64,000 nucleotides of DNA from Oscillospiraceae bacterium (GTDB lineage Bacteria; Bacillota; Clostridia; Oscillospirales; Oscillospiraceae), in the NCBI GenBank assembly GCA_017416245.1, contig JAFQCX010000018.1, positions 1 to 64,000 of the forward strand, in the 5' to 3' direction. Both the position numbers and the translations under genes were made by a program. This document shows, piece by piece, positions 49,873 through 58,411 of the stretch (positions are counted from its first letter, which is position 1; each line of letters opens with the position of its first letter). Under the pieces are notes generated by a model. That model did not search any database and was not told the DNA's origin. It saw nothing but the letters and a program-made list of their open reading frames with translations.

Positions 49873-50211
49873 ATGGCCGACCATTCTCACGATCACATCC
49901 ACGACCATTCCTATATGCACGCCCACGGCATCGCCCACACCCACGGTCACGTTCACGAAAATCAAAAAGCGGTTCTTAACCGCCTTGCCCGCGCCATCGG
50001 CCACCTGGAAAAGGTCAAGCGTATGGTAGAAGAGGGCTACGACTGCTCCGAGGTGCTGATCCAGCTTGCTGCGGTGCGTTCTGCCTTGGATAACACCGGC
50101 AAGGTGATCCTCAAGGACCATATCCACCACTGTATGGTCGATGCGGTTTCTGCCGGTGACGAAGCGGCCATCGACAGTCTGTGCGAAGCTGTAGATAAAT
50201 TTATGAAGTAA
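49873..50211 (+). CDS. CsoR/FrmR-family metal- or thiol-sensing repressor with His-rich N-terminus
   Basis: A 112-aa protein. Residues 31-112 are the all-helical DUF156 fold with Cys58 (GYDCSEVLIQL) and the His/Cys ligand pair in DHIHHCM (Cys87). That matches copper, nickel or formaldehyde sensors. The first 30 residues carry 11 histidines, suggesting extra metal binding. CsoR proteins bind operator DNA when metal-free. No metal exporter lies beside it, so its target is elsewhere or it is autoregulated. The start ATG follows GGAGGTGGG. Confidence 0.87.
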   Translation: MADHSHDHIHDHSYMHAHGIAHTHGHVHENQKAVLNRLARAIGHLEKVKRMVEEGYDCSEVLIQLAAVRSALDNTGKVILKDHIHHCMVDAVSAGDEAAIDSLCEAVDKFMK

Positions 50212-50217
50212 ACAAAA

Positions 50218-50243
50218 GCCCCGAACGCAAATGCATTCGGGGC
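50218..50243. terminator. Terminator between the CsoR and araC genes
   Basis: GCCCCGAA and TTCGGGGC arms. The minus strand has the better T-tract (TTTTG). Confidence 0.65.
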
Positions 50244-50250
50244 GATTCTG

Positions 50251-51060
50251 TTATAAGCGGCTGCGGTATTGGGAGGGAGAAACGCCCTTCCACCGGCAGA
50301 ACACATCACCAAAGTAGTTGGCGCTGGAGAAACCGCACTGCTCGGCGATCTCACCCATAGAAAGGTCCGTATTACGCAACAGCTGTTCAGCTGCCTGCAG
50401 GCGGGTTTGGGTCAGATATTCCTGAAAACCAAAGCCGGTAAGGGTTTTGAACCGTTTGGAAAAGGATGTGCGCTCCATAAAGGCTCTGTCCGCCGCATCG
50501 GCCAGGGTGATAGGCTGGGCGTAGTTCAAGGCAATGTACTTCGTCAGCGCCAGCACCTTATCCATACTCTCCCCCCGGACCGGCTCTTTGGGAGCGCCGT
50601 GCAGCAAAGCGCACAGCAGGATATCCTGCAGCAAATGCAGGGCCGTGGCATCGGTATATGCGCTGCGGTGGGTCAGCTCCCACTCCAGCCGGGTCATATC
50701 CCGATGGATCTGCTGGGAGATGTGCGTGGGCAGCTGCAGGCAGCCGCAGCTTAGCAGGCGGTCAAATTGTTCCCGACCCAAATCCTCGATAAAGGTATGG
50801 ATGCGGTCCTCCATAAAGTTGCACAAATATCGCTCGTAGCCCACCGGGCGGGGTGATATGGTGCGGTGGAGCTGATTCCGGGGGATGAACACCAGATCGC
50901 CCGGCGTCACATCGTAGACGGTGTTTCCGATAAAATATCTGCGCTGCCCGGAGATGAGGTAATACAGTTCGTGGGATGTATGGGCGTGATGCTCCGGCAT
51001 ATCCCACACGTTTTGAGATGTGCTGTGTTGAATAAAGATACCCAAGGACTTATCTATCAT
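50251..51060 (-). CDS. AraC-family regulator, divergent from the galacturonate operon
   Basis: A 269-aa regulator: N-terminal cupin (MPEHHAHTSHELYYLISGQRR cut at residue 20 onwards, then DVTPGDLVFIPRNQLHRT) and C-terminal helix-turn-helix pair (LADAADRAFMERTSFSKRFK and MGEIAEQCGFSSANYFGDVF). It likely senses a uronate or oligogalacturonide and controls the GH4-uxaB-uxaA operon and paralog copy 5, because both have the same upstream region. ATG 51060 with AAAGGAG is used. A MITE lies 22 bp upstream of the start and separates the gene from the conserved promoter. Confidence 0.9.
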   Translation of the reverse strand: MIDKSLGIFIQHSTSQNVWDMPEHHAHTSHELYYLISGQRRYFIGNTVYDVTPGDLVFIPRNQLHRTISPRPVGYERYLCNFMEDRIHTFIEDLGREQFDRLLSCGCLQLPTHISQQIHRDMTRLEWELTHRSAYTDATALHLLQDILLCALLHGAPKEPVRGESMDKVLALTKYIALNYAQPITLADAADRAFMERTSFSKRFKTLTGFGFQEYLTQTRLQAAEQLLRNTDLSMGEIAEQCGFSSANYFGDVFCRWKGVSPSQYRSRL

Positions 51061-51081
51061 ATGGATCAGCTCCTTTCGCCT

Positions 51082-51360
51082 TAGGGTAGAGCGACAAATC
51101 CGAACCCGCCTGAAAGCGGCTGATTTCGGCGCTTTTCGCCCTATTGTGCCTCGCAAGGCACAAAGCATTCCTTCGCCCCAATAGAACGAAAATCATCCAA
51201 AATCTCCTCGCTTTCAGGTCAGAGATTTTACAAAGAGAGGGTTTTTGTTCTAGCAAGGCAAAAACGCAGCAAATACTTTGTGTATTTGCGAGTATTTTAA
51301 CGCAGATAGAGCAATAAACCATCCTTTGTAAAACGGGTTCGGATTTATCGCTCTACCCTA
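51082..51360. mobile_element. MITE with 27-bp terminal inverted repeats (279 bp)
   Basis: Ends TAGGGTAGAGCG... (51082-51108) and its complement (51334-51360) match over 27 bp with one mismatch. There is no coding capacity. The core (about 51249-51316) resembles the smaller element at 11090-11197. The related promoter block at 43.7 kb has no insertion at the equivalent place, which gives an empty-site comparison. It lies between the AraC ribosome site and the promoter region. Confidence 0.75.
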
Positions 51361-51480
51361 TTGTAACATAGTTCCGCTGAAATTGCAATATTTCTGTAGC
51401 TGTAACAAAAGATAGCCAATTATTTGGTAGCGTATACTGTTTTCTTGCGTTACAATAATACTGCGATTGGAAAAAGCGTA
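51361..51480 (+). promoter_or_regulatory. Regulatory region of the GH4-uxaB-uxaA operon
   Basis: It holds the inverted repeat CCAATTATTTGG (51416-51427), repeated TAGC motifs around it and a TACAAT -10 candidate (51451-51456) without a good -35, as in AraC-activated promoters. A diverged copy, inverted, lies upstream of array copy 5 (43669-43778). Confidence 0.65.
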
Positions 51481-51514
51481 ATACCCAAACCAATTTTATA
51501 TGGAGGAATACAAA

Positions 51515-52909
51515 ATGAAATATACGGATCACAACACTGTGGAAGAATTAAAGATCGCCTATGTGGGCGGCGGCTCTCAGGGTTGGGCATGGCACCTGAT
51601 GTCCGATCTGGCTGTTGCGGATGACATATCCGGTGAGATCGCCCTGTACGATATCAACTACAAGGCAGCCAAGACCAACGAGATCATTGGCAACCGTTAT
51701 AAGGACTTGCCCGATTGCGCTTCCAAGTGGAACTACTATGCCACCGAAACTTTGGAAGAGGCGCTGACCGGCGCTGACTTCGTGGTCATCTCCATTCTGC
51801 CCGGCACCTTTGACGAGATGGCAGTAGACGTACATACCCCCGAAAAATACGGCATCTATCAGTCCGTAGGCGATACCACCGGCCCCGGCGGTCTGATGCG
51901 CACACTGCGCACCGTTCCCCAGATCGAAGTCATCGCCCGCGGCATTGAGAAGTGCTGCCCCAATGCATGGGTCATCAACTACACCAATCCTATGACACAG
52001 TGCATCAAGGCCCTGTATAACACCTTCCCCGGCATCCGCGCCTTCGGCTGCTGCCACGAGGTATTCGGCACTCAAAAGCTCCTTGTCTCTGCCCTGGCAG
52101 ATATGCGCGGCATCAAAGATGTCCATCGCAGCGAGATCAAGATCAATGTAGTTGGTATCAATCATTTCACCTGGATCAACAAAGCTACCTGGCGCGGTGA
52201 GGATCTGCTTCCCATCTACCGGGAATTTGCCGAGAAGTATAAAGACACCGGCTTCAACGGCAAAGCGGAGATCAACTGGATGAACAGCGCCTCTGCCAAC
52301 AGTAGCCGCGTTAAGTTCGACCTGTTTTTGCGCTATGGCGCTATCGCCGCTGCCGGTGACCGTCATCTTGCTGAGTTCTGTCCCAAGTCCTGGTATCTGA
52401 CAAGTGAGAAGCAGGCCAACAGCTGGGGCTTTGGCCTGACCACTGTAGACTGGCGCAAAAAGCGTCAGAGCGACCTGTTGGAGGAAGGCCGAAAGAAGGC
52501 CTCCGGTGAGCAGCCGGTAGTCATCCGTCGCAGTGAGGAAGAAGGCGTTATGCAGATGCGCGCTCTGCTGGGTCTGTGTGATTTTGTAACCAATGTAAAC
52601 ATCCCCAATATGGGTCAGATCCCCAATCTGCCTATGGGCACCATCGTAGAAACCAACGCCGCCTTCCGCGACGGTCAGCTGACACCTGTATTTGCCGGCC
52701 CGATCCCCGCTGAGATCGACGCGATGGTTCGTCGGATCGCCAGCGCCCAGCTTATGCTGGCTGAGGCAGCCAAGGAACGGGATCTGGAGAAGGCTTTTGC
52801 CGTGTTTGTCAACGATCCTTTGGTAGATCTGCCTGTGTCTGAGGCACGCAAGCTCTTTGACGAGATGGTGGAAGGCACCAAGGAGTACTTGCAGGAATAC
52901 CTGAAATAA
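51515..52909 (+). CDS. Glycoside hydrolase family 4, probable alpha-galacturonidase (LplD type)
   Basis: A 464-aa GH4 enzyme. The NAD-binding motif is VGGGSQGW (17-24); metal and substrate residues lie in INYTNPM (154-160) and GINHFTW. The active-site motif is CHEV (residues 180-183, GCCHEVFGTQ), which is the published signature of GH4 alpha-galacturonidases rather than of alpha-glucosidases or phospho-glycosidases. GH4 enzymes use NAD and Mn for a redox-elimination mechanism. It lies first in an operon with tagaturonate reductase and altronate dehydratase, which fits release of galacturonate. ATG 51515 is used because the AGGAGG site lies just upstream of it. Confidence 0.88.
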   Translation: MKYTDHNTVEELKIAYVGGGSQGWAWHLMSDLAVADDISGEIALYDINYKAAKTNEIIGNRYKDLPDCASKWNYYATETLEEALTGADFVVISILPGTFDEMAVDVHTPEKYGIYQSVGDTTGPGGLMRTLRTVPQIEVIARGIEKCCPNAWVINYTNPMTQCIKALYNTFPGIRAFGCCHEVFGTQKLLVSALADMRGIKDVHRSEIKINVVGINHFTWINKATWRGEDLLPIYREFAEKYKDTGFNGKAEINWMNSASANSSRVKFDLFLRYGAIAAAGDRHLAEFCPKSWYLTSEKQANSWGFGLTTVDWRKKRQSDLLEEGRKKASGEQPVVIRRSEEEGVMQMRALLGLCDFVTNVNIPNMGQIPNLPMGTIVETNAAFRDGQLTPVFAGPIPAEIDAMVRRIASAQLMLAEAAKERDLEKAFAVFVNDPLVDLPVSEARKLFDEMVEGTKEYLQEYLK

Positions 52910-52948
52910 GAGCAGGTATTACGGAATATAAAATAAGGAGGAAAGCGT

Positions 52949-54307
52949 ATGATCAAGATTCTGCAGTATGGCCAGGGAAACTTTCTGCGTTCCTTTGCCG
53001 ACCTTTATTTTGAAACGCTAAATCAGGAGCAGGATGCATACGAAGTACACGTTGTCACCTCCATCTCCAGAGATCTGACCCAGTTCACTGCCCAAAACAA
53101 CCGCTACCACGTTGTTCTGCGGGGTGTGGATGCCGGACAGGTGGTGGAGCAGCCGTACCCGGTCAATGCGCTCAAGCAGGTCATTGATCCCCTTCGCGAC
53201 CCCCAGCCCTATTATGCGCTGGCGCGGGATCCTGAACTGAAGATCATCGTATCCAACACCACCGAGGCAGGCATCTGCTTCCGCAGTGAAGATAAAATGG
53301 GTGACTTTCAAGGGATGACCTATCCAGCCAAGCTGACGCTGTTCCTGTATGAACGGTTCAAATCCGGGCTGGATGGCGTGTATCTTCTGCCCGTTGAGCT
53401 TATCGATAACAATGCCGACGCGCTATACGCCTGTGTCGATCAGTACATCCGCCTGTGGAAGCTGCCGGAAGCTTTCCGCCGCTGGAATGAAACGCAAAAC
53501 TTCTACTGCAACACGCTGGTGGACCGCATTGTGTCCGGCTATCCCAAAGATCAGCAGACCCTTCAGCATATGTGGGAGCTGCTGGGTGAGCAGGACAAGC
53601 TTATGAGTGTAGGCGAACCCTTCGGTCTGTGGGTGATAGAGTGTAAGGGCGCTTTAGAGCAGTACATCAAAGAAGGCCGCCATAACATCGATGTTGTGCT
53701 CACCGACGATGTAAAGCCCTACAAAAAACGCAAAGTGCGCCTGCTCAACGGCAGCCACACCAATCTGGTGCCTGCCGGCTTAATGCTGGGCGCTGAAACG
53801 GTGTACGACTGTATGCAGGATGCTAAACTGTCGGCCTTTGTAAAGAACACGCTGGATGCGGAAATCATTCCCTTTGTGCCCGGCTCGGAGCAGTTTGCTG
53901 CCGATGTACAGGAGCGTTTCCGCAACCCCTATCTGAACCACCAGCTGACCAGCATCGCGCTGAACAGTATCTCCAAGTGGAGAGCCCGAGTGCTGCCCAG
54001 CTTCCGGGATAACTATGAAAAAAACGGCGTGATCCCCAAGTGGCTGACCATTGGTTTTTCCTACCTTATGGCGCTGTATGCACGGGTGGAGAAAAGCGGT
54101 GACGGCTATTTGGCCAAGCTACCCACCCGCACCATTCAGGTGCTGGACGAGAAGCCTTATCTGGAGCATTTTGCCAATGGCGGCTCTATCGAAGCCTTTA
54201 TGGCTGACCCGCAGATCTGGGGTGAGGATCTGACCGCCTATGCGGGGCTGCTGACCGCAGTACTGGAGAACGTAAATAAAATCAATGCCGGGGAGTGCCT
54301 GCTGTGA
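52949..54307 (+). CDS. uxaB: Tagaturonate reductase
   Basis: A 452-aa member of the polyol/mannitol dehydrogenase family. Family features are ILQYGQGNFLRSFAD (nucleotide binding), NTTEAGI, LLPVELIDNNAD and the catalytic-lysine region KKRKVRLLNGSHT. It reduces tagaturonate to altronate with NADH. The gene lies 39 bp after the GH4 gene with a good AAGGAGGAAAG site and overlaps uxaA by 4 bp. The isomerase UxaC, which supplies tagaturonate, is not in the window. Confidence 0.9.
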   Translation: MIKILQYGQGNFLRSFADLYFETLNQEQDAYEVHVVTSISRDLTQFTAQNNRYHVVLRGVDAGQVVEQPYPVNALKQVIDPLRDPQPYYALARDPELKIIVSNTTEAGICFRSEDKMGDFQGMTYPAKLTLFLYERFKSGLDGVYLLPVELIDNNADALYACVDQYIRLWKLPEAFRRWNETQNFYCNTLVDRIVSGYPKDQQTLQHMWELLGEQDKLMSVGEPFGLWVIECKGALEQYIKEGRHNIDVVLTDDVKPYKKRKVRLLNGSHTNLVPAGLMLGAETVYDCMQDAKLSAFVKNTLDAEIIPFVPGSEQFAADVQERFRNPYLNHQLTSIALNSISKWRARVLPSFRDNYEKNGVIPKWLTIGFSYLMALYARVEKSGDGYLAKLPTRTIQVLDEKPYLEHFANGGSIEAFMADPQIWGEDLTAYAGLLTAVLENVNKINAGECLL

Positions 54308-55707
54308 ACAATACACTGATCATCAACGAAAAGGACAATATCGCCGTCTGTCTTGCAGGCAACGATACGATACCCGCCGGTCACAAGATCGCGCTGCGTG
54401 ACATTGCCCAAGGGGATTTTGTTATTAAGTACGGTCAAATTATCGGTCGGGCGACTCAGGACATTAAGGCCGGAGAATGGGTGCACACCCACAACCTGCG
54501 CTCCCATCTGGACGAGGATGTGGCATACAGCTACCATTTCCAGGCTAAGACCTTCCCTGCTACCAGGCAGAGCTTCCGTGGCTTTGCCCGCAAGGGCCGT
54601 CGGGCCGGAATTCGCAACGAGATCTATATTATCCCCAGCGTGGGCTGCGTGAACAACGTGTGCCTGCGCCTTGCCAAGGAAGCGCAAGCGCTGATCTCCG
54701 GCTCTTTGGACGGCATTTTTGCTTTGACCCACCCCTTTGGCTGCAGCCAGCTGGGACAGGATCAGGAGAATATCAAGCACCTGCTGTCTGCCATCGCGCA
54801 GAACCCCAACGCCAGCTTTGTGCTGTTCGTGGGTCTGGGCTGCGAGAACAACGGGCTGGACGGGATCAAAGAATGTCTTGCCGATCTTCCCAACGAGCAC
54901 ATCGCCTATCTGAACTGTCAGGATGTGGCAGATGAGCACGAAGCCGGAATGGCCATTTTGAAGGATTTTGCCGTCAGAGCCGCAGCGCTGGAACGGGTGG
55001 ATGTGGATCTTTCTCAGCTTTGCATCGGTCTGAAGTGCGGTGGCAGCGACGGCTACTCCGGCCTGACCGCCAACCCCCTTGTGGGACGTGTCTGTGACCG
55101 GGTGGTGTCCGCCGGCGGCAGCGCTATCCTAACAGAGGTGCCCGAGATGTTCGGCGCTGAGCAGCTGCTCATGGACAAGTGCGCCACCCAAGCCGTGTTT
55201 GAGCGATATAAGGCTATGATCGTGGACTTTAAGCAATCCTACATTGCCCAGGGCTTCCCTGTTTATGAAAATCCCAGCCCCGGCAATAAGAAAGGCGGCA
55301 TCACGACCCTGGAGGAGAAATCCCTGGGCTGCGTGGAAAAAGCCGGCTCTACTGCCATTGTGGATGTGCTGGACTACGGGCAGCTTGTGAGCAAGCAGGG
55401 CGTTTCTGCTCTGAATGCCCCGGGCAATGACCTGATCGCCGCCACCGCGCTGGCCGCCAGTGGCTGTCAAGTTGTGTTGTTCACCACAGGACGGGGTACG
55501 CCCTTCAGCACCTTCGTCCCCACCATGAAGATCGCCACCAACACCCCCCTGGCTCAGAAAAAATCCGGCTGGATCGACTTTGATGCCTATCCTATGGATG
55601 AAGACGCTCTATTCGACCTGCTGCTGCGTACCGCCAGTGGTGAATACCGCTGCAAGAGTGAGGATGTGCGGGAGATCGCCTTCTACAAAACCGGCGTGAC
55701 CCTTTAA
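54304..55707 (+). CDS. uxaA: Altronate dehydratase
   Basis: A 467-aa UxaA with fused N-terminal SAF domain (about 1-95; IGRATQDIKAGEWVHTHNL) and C-terminal dehydratase domain (FRGFARKGRRAGIRNEIYIIPSVGCVN; FALTHPFGCSQLGQD; GLKCGGSDGYSGLTANP). It dehydrates altronate to 2-keto-3-deoxygluconate using iron. GTG 54304 overlaps the uxaB stop and has GGAG eight bases upstream. The operon ends at a hairpin at 55715. Confidence 0.92.
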   Translation: MNNTLIINEKDNIAVCLAGNDTIPAGHKIALRDIAQGDFVIKYGQIIGRATQDIKAGEWVHTHNLRSHLDEDVAYSYHFQAKTFPATRQSFRGFARKGRRAGIRNEIYIIPSVGCVNNVCLRLAKEAQALISGSLDGIFALTHPFGCSQLGQDQENIKHLLSAIAQNPNASFVLFVGLGCENNGLDGIKECLADLPNEHIAYLNCQDVADEHEAGMAILKDFAVRAAALERVDVDLSQLCIGLKCGGSDGYSGLTANPLVGRVCDRVVSAGGSAILTEVPEMFGAEQLLMDKCATQAVFERYKAMIVDFKQSYIAQGFPVYENPSPGNKKGGITTLEEKSLGCVEKAGSTAIVDVLDYGQLVSKQGVSALNAPGNDLIAATALAASGCQVVLFTTGRGTPFSTFVPTMKIATNTPLAQKKSGWIDFDAYPMDEDALFDLLLRTASGEYRCKSEDVREIAFYKTGVTL

Positions 55708-55714
55708 ATAAACG

Positions 55715-55744
55715 AAATCGGCAACCCGTTGGGGTTGCCGATTT
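55715..55744 (+). terminator. Terminator of the galacturonate operon
   Basis: AAATCGGCAACCC and GGGTTGCCGATTT arms with a GTTG loop, between convergent genes; it could act both ways. Confidence 0.85.
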
Positions 55745-55769
55745 ATCATATGTATCACAAAACTTTTCC

Positions 55770-56885
55770 TTACACAGAATACTTTTCTACAACTGCGGTC
55801 ATAGCATCAAACTGCTCTTCCATATCCCTTACCAGCTTGAACTGGGTGCGGCAGCGACGGAGGTTTTGATCGGGCTCTGTGATGTGGAAGTAATGGTCTC
55901 CATCCAGGTAGTCCGTCAGAAAGCGGATGCCACATTCCAGTGTCATCAGACGGGCGCCCCAGGGCAGATATTCCAGCTCGGTTTTGGTCAGACCGCCTTG
56001 GGCCCCTTGCAGGTAGCCGCGGACATAACGCTCATACAGCCCGATGTCAAAATTCACCTTTGCAAGATCCGGCTCATCCTCTGCATTGTGATTTGCGCCA
56101 AAGCGGATAGAATCGCCAAAATCATAAATGGAAAGACCAGGCATCGTGGTGTCCAGATCCACTACGCAAATGCCTTCCAAAGTATCTTCATCGATCAGGA
56201 TGTTGTTCAGCTTGGTATCGTTATGGGTAACCCGCAGGGGCAGCTTGCCGGCCCGCTGAGCATCCACCGCCACAGAACAATCTGCCTTTCGGTCAAGCAC
56301 GAACCGAATCTCCTCCTGCACATCCTTGGCTCTGCCCAGCTTGTCTGCCTCCAAGGTGGCTATGAACTTGGCAAAACGGTCTTCCGTGTTGTGGAAATTC
56401 ACAATGGTTTCGTGGAGGGTGTGGGCAGGATAGTCCGATAGCAGCATTTGGAAACGGCCAAATGCCCGGGCAGCCGCCTCAAAAAGCTCCGGTGTTGCCT
56501 GCTGCAGGCAGATGGTATGCTCCACAAAGGGCATCAGCCGCCAGATCTTACCGGTGGAATCGGTGTAATAATCCTTGCCGTCTTTTGTTTTGATCAGGTT
56601 CAGTGTCTCCCGCATAGGGTCGCCGCCCTGCTCCTGGATCTTTTTGCGCAGATGGGTGGTTACGCCAATGAAGTTCTCCATCAGCTCTACCTGCCGGGGG
56701 AATGCTGTCAAGGATAGTCCCTGCAGAATAAAGCGGATCGCCTTGCCCTCCCTGGGCTGACAGACAATACAGTAGGTATCGTTGATATGGCCGGAGCCGT
56801 AGCGTACGGCCTCCAGCATTGTGGGCGGAAATTCGAATGCGTCAACAACTTCTTTTAATATGGAATTTTTCTCAGCAATTTCCAT
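55770..56885 (-). CDS. NahK-like sugar 1-kinase (APH family)
   Basis: A 371-aa kinase of the aminoglycoside-phosphotransferase fold. The catalytic loop is THNDTKLNNIL (His221-Asp223) and the metal-binding motif is DLDTTMPG (243-250), followed by DFGDSIRFGAN. These segments match N-acetylhexosamine 1-kinase (NahK) of the lacto-N-biose/galacto-N-biose pathway. It would phosphorylate a hexosamine or related sugar at C1. galE lies just upstream in the same operon (20-bp gap), as expected for such a pathway. No GLNBP phosphorylase is seen in the window. Confidence 0.8.
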   Translation of the reverse strand: MEIAEKNSILKEVVDAFEFPPTMLEAVRYGSGHINDTYCIVCQPREGKAIRFILQGLSLTAFPRQVELMENFIGVTTHLRKKIQEQGGDPMRETLNLIKTKDGKDYYTDSTGKIWRLMPFVEHTICLQQATPELFEAAARAFGRFQMLLSDYPAHTLHETIVNFHNTEDRFAKFIATLEADKLGRAKDVQEEIRFVLDRKADCSVAVDAQRAGKLPLRVTHNDTKLNNILIDEDTLEGICVVDLDTTMPGLSIYDFGDSIRFGANHNAEDEPDLAKVNFDIGLYERYVRGYLQGAQGGLTKTELEYLPWGARLMTLECGIRFLTDYLDGDHYFHITEPDQNLRRCRTQFKLVRDMEEQFDAMTAVVEKYSV

Positions 56886-56905
56886 TTTACTATCCCTTTC
56901 TGGTC

Positions 56906-57922
56906 TTATTTATCATATCCGTTGGGATTCATACTCTGCCATTTCCAGGTATCGCGGCACATATCGGTCTGATCCTTTGCAGCCTCCCAGCCCAAAACTT
57001 TCTTGCTCTTGGCAGGGTCTGCATAGCAGGTGGCCAGATCGCCGGGACGGCGGGGCGCGATTTCATAAGGTACAGGTACACCGTTGGCGGTTTCAAAAGC
57101 CTTCACCATATCCAGCACAGAGTAGCCGGTGCCGGTACCCAGATTGAATACACTCTCGCCGGAATTTTTCATCAGATGGTCAATTGCCGCAACGTGGCCC
57201 TTCGCCAGATCCACAACGTGGATATAATCCCGGACACCGGTGCCGTCGTGGGTGGGATAATCGTTGCCAAACACATTCAGATGGTCACGCTTGCCCACAG
57301 CCGTCTGAGAGATAAAGGGCATCAGATTGTTGGGGATGCCGTTGGGATGCTCGCCGATCAAGCCGCTGGCGTGGGCGCCCACAGGGTTAAAGTAACGAAG
57401 CAGCACCACAGACCACTGAGGATCCGCTACCGTCAGATCCCGCAGGATCTGCTCGCCCATATACTTGGTCCAGCCGTAGGGATTTGTGCAGTTGCCGGTT
57501 TTGGAGGTTTCCCGCAGGGGCATCTCATTGTCGCCGGAATAAACGGTAGCAGAAGAGGAGAAGACGATCTTTTTCACCCCGCGCTTTCCCATAACGCGGC
57601 ACAGAGTCATAGTGGAACACAGGTTGTTCTCATAGTAATCAAGGGGCTTGGCTACGGATTCGCCTACCGCCTTCAAGCCGGCAAAGTGGATCACGCAGTC
57701 AATACGGTGTTTGGAGAAAATCTCGTCCAGCAACTTTTCATTCCGCACGTCGCCTTCATAGAAGGTGACCTCCTTGCCGGTGATCCTTTTCACCCGGTTC
57801 AGACTTTCCCGGTTAGAGTTGACCAAATTGTCGATTACAATAGGCTCGTGACCTGCTTCAATCAGCTCCACGCAGGTATGGCTGCCGATATATCCGGCAC
57901 CGCCGGTGACCAATACGTTCAT
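56906..57922 (-). CDS. galE: UDP-glucose 4-epimerase
   Basis: A 338-aa short-chain dehydrogenase/reductase. NAD motif VTGGAGYIGSH is at the N-terminus. The Ser/Tyr/Lys catalytic set lies in FSSSATVYS and NPYGWTKYMGE, and GVRDYIHVVDLAKGH is typical of GalE. It interconverts UDP-Glc and UDP-Gal (or the N-acetyl forms). ATG 57922 follows AAGGGGGA. It is followed 20 bp later by the NahK-like kinase. Confidence 0.93.
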   Translation of the reverse strand: MNVLVTGGAGYIGSHTCVELIEAGHEPIVIDNLVNSNRESLNRVKRITGKEVTFYEGDVRNEKLLDEIFSKHRIDCVIHFAGLKAVGESVAKPLDYYENNLCSTMTLCRVMGKRGVKKIVFSSSATVYSGDNEMPLRETSKTGNCTNPYGWTKYMGEQILRDLTVADPQWSVVLLRYFNPVGAHASGLIGEHPNGIPNNLMPFISQTAVGKRDHLNVFGNDYPTHDGTGVRDYIHVVDLAKGHVAAIDHLMKNSGESVFNLGTGTGYSVLDMVKAFETANGVPVPYEIAPRRPGDLATCYADPAKSKKVLGWEAAKDQTDMCRDTWKWQSMNPNGYDK

Positions 57923-57973
57923 ATAAGTCCCCCTTATGGTCGTTGTACTTTAATATCTATTACCTCTTTAAAA

Positions 57974-58006
57974 AACCGCTATTGCATCGGGTTTGCAATA
58001 GCGGTT
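57974..58006 (-). terminator. Terminator after tRNA-Leu(UAG)
   Basis: AACCGCTATTGC and GCAATAGCGGTT arms, with six A on the left side giving a U-tract on the minus strand. Confidence 0.85.
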
Positions 58007-58013
58007 GATTCGC

Positions 58014-58098
58014 TGGTGCGGATGACAGGACTTGAACCTGCATGCCTCGCAGCACTAGAGCCTAAATCTAGCGTGTCTGCCAATTCCACCACATCCGC
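58014..58098 (-). tRNA. tRNA-Leu (anticodon TAG)
   Basis: Acceptor GCGGATG pairs with CATCCGC. The anticodon loop is TTTAGGC, giving TAG, and there is a long variable arm and an encoded CCA. Confidence 0.95.
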
Positions 58099-58337
58099 AT
58101 TTATTAAGTCCATATTATTTTTCAAGGAATCTTGGCAATGCGTCTGCCAATTCCCCCTGTTGCGGTGCCCGATATCTTCCTTGCCGCTAAAGCGTCTGCG
58201 TCAGCTATCGACCGCTGCCACTCGCGAAGCATCGCTCCTCCCGCCACCGGCGGCGCTCGCTTCGCTCCCCACATCCGCATACTGAATTTTATGCAGCTTC
58301 CAGCGCTCCTGTTGCCCCTTGTGTCCGCATTGGGCTT
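58099..58337 (-). repeat. Long pre-tRNA leader carrying tRNA fragments and element copy C
   Basis: Read on the minus strand from the promoter: a fragment beginning GCGGACAC (58328) followed by GGCAACAGG, then GCGGATGTGG (58278-58269), a 115-bp element (58270-58156) ending CACCGCAACAGG, then GGAATTGGCAGACGC (58154-58140), and finally the intact tRNA. The tRNA pieces match the first ten bases and the D-arm region of tRNA-Leu(UAG), so the element sits inside a copy of the tRNA. Copy C's first hairpin is CCGCC-GGT-GGCGG. An older relic of the same kind may precede it. Confidence 0.7.
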
Positions 58338-58366
58338 ATTTTAACACGGGAGCAAACCGTTGTCAA
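58338..58366 (-). promoter_or_regulatory. Promoter of tRNA-Leu(UAG)
   Basis: TTGACA (58366-58361) and TAAAAT (58343-58338) with a 17-bp spacer. The intact tRNA begins 240 bp downstream; a tRNA-like fragment begins at the expected start, 58328. Confidence 0.78.
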
Positions 58367-58411
58367 CGAAAATGGGCTTTTTTACGTAATTTTCCTTGAC
58401 ATTCCACCCCG

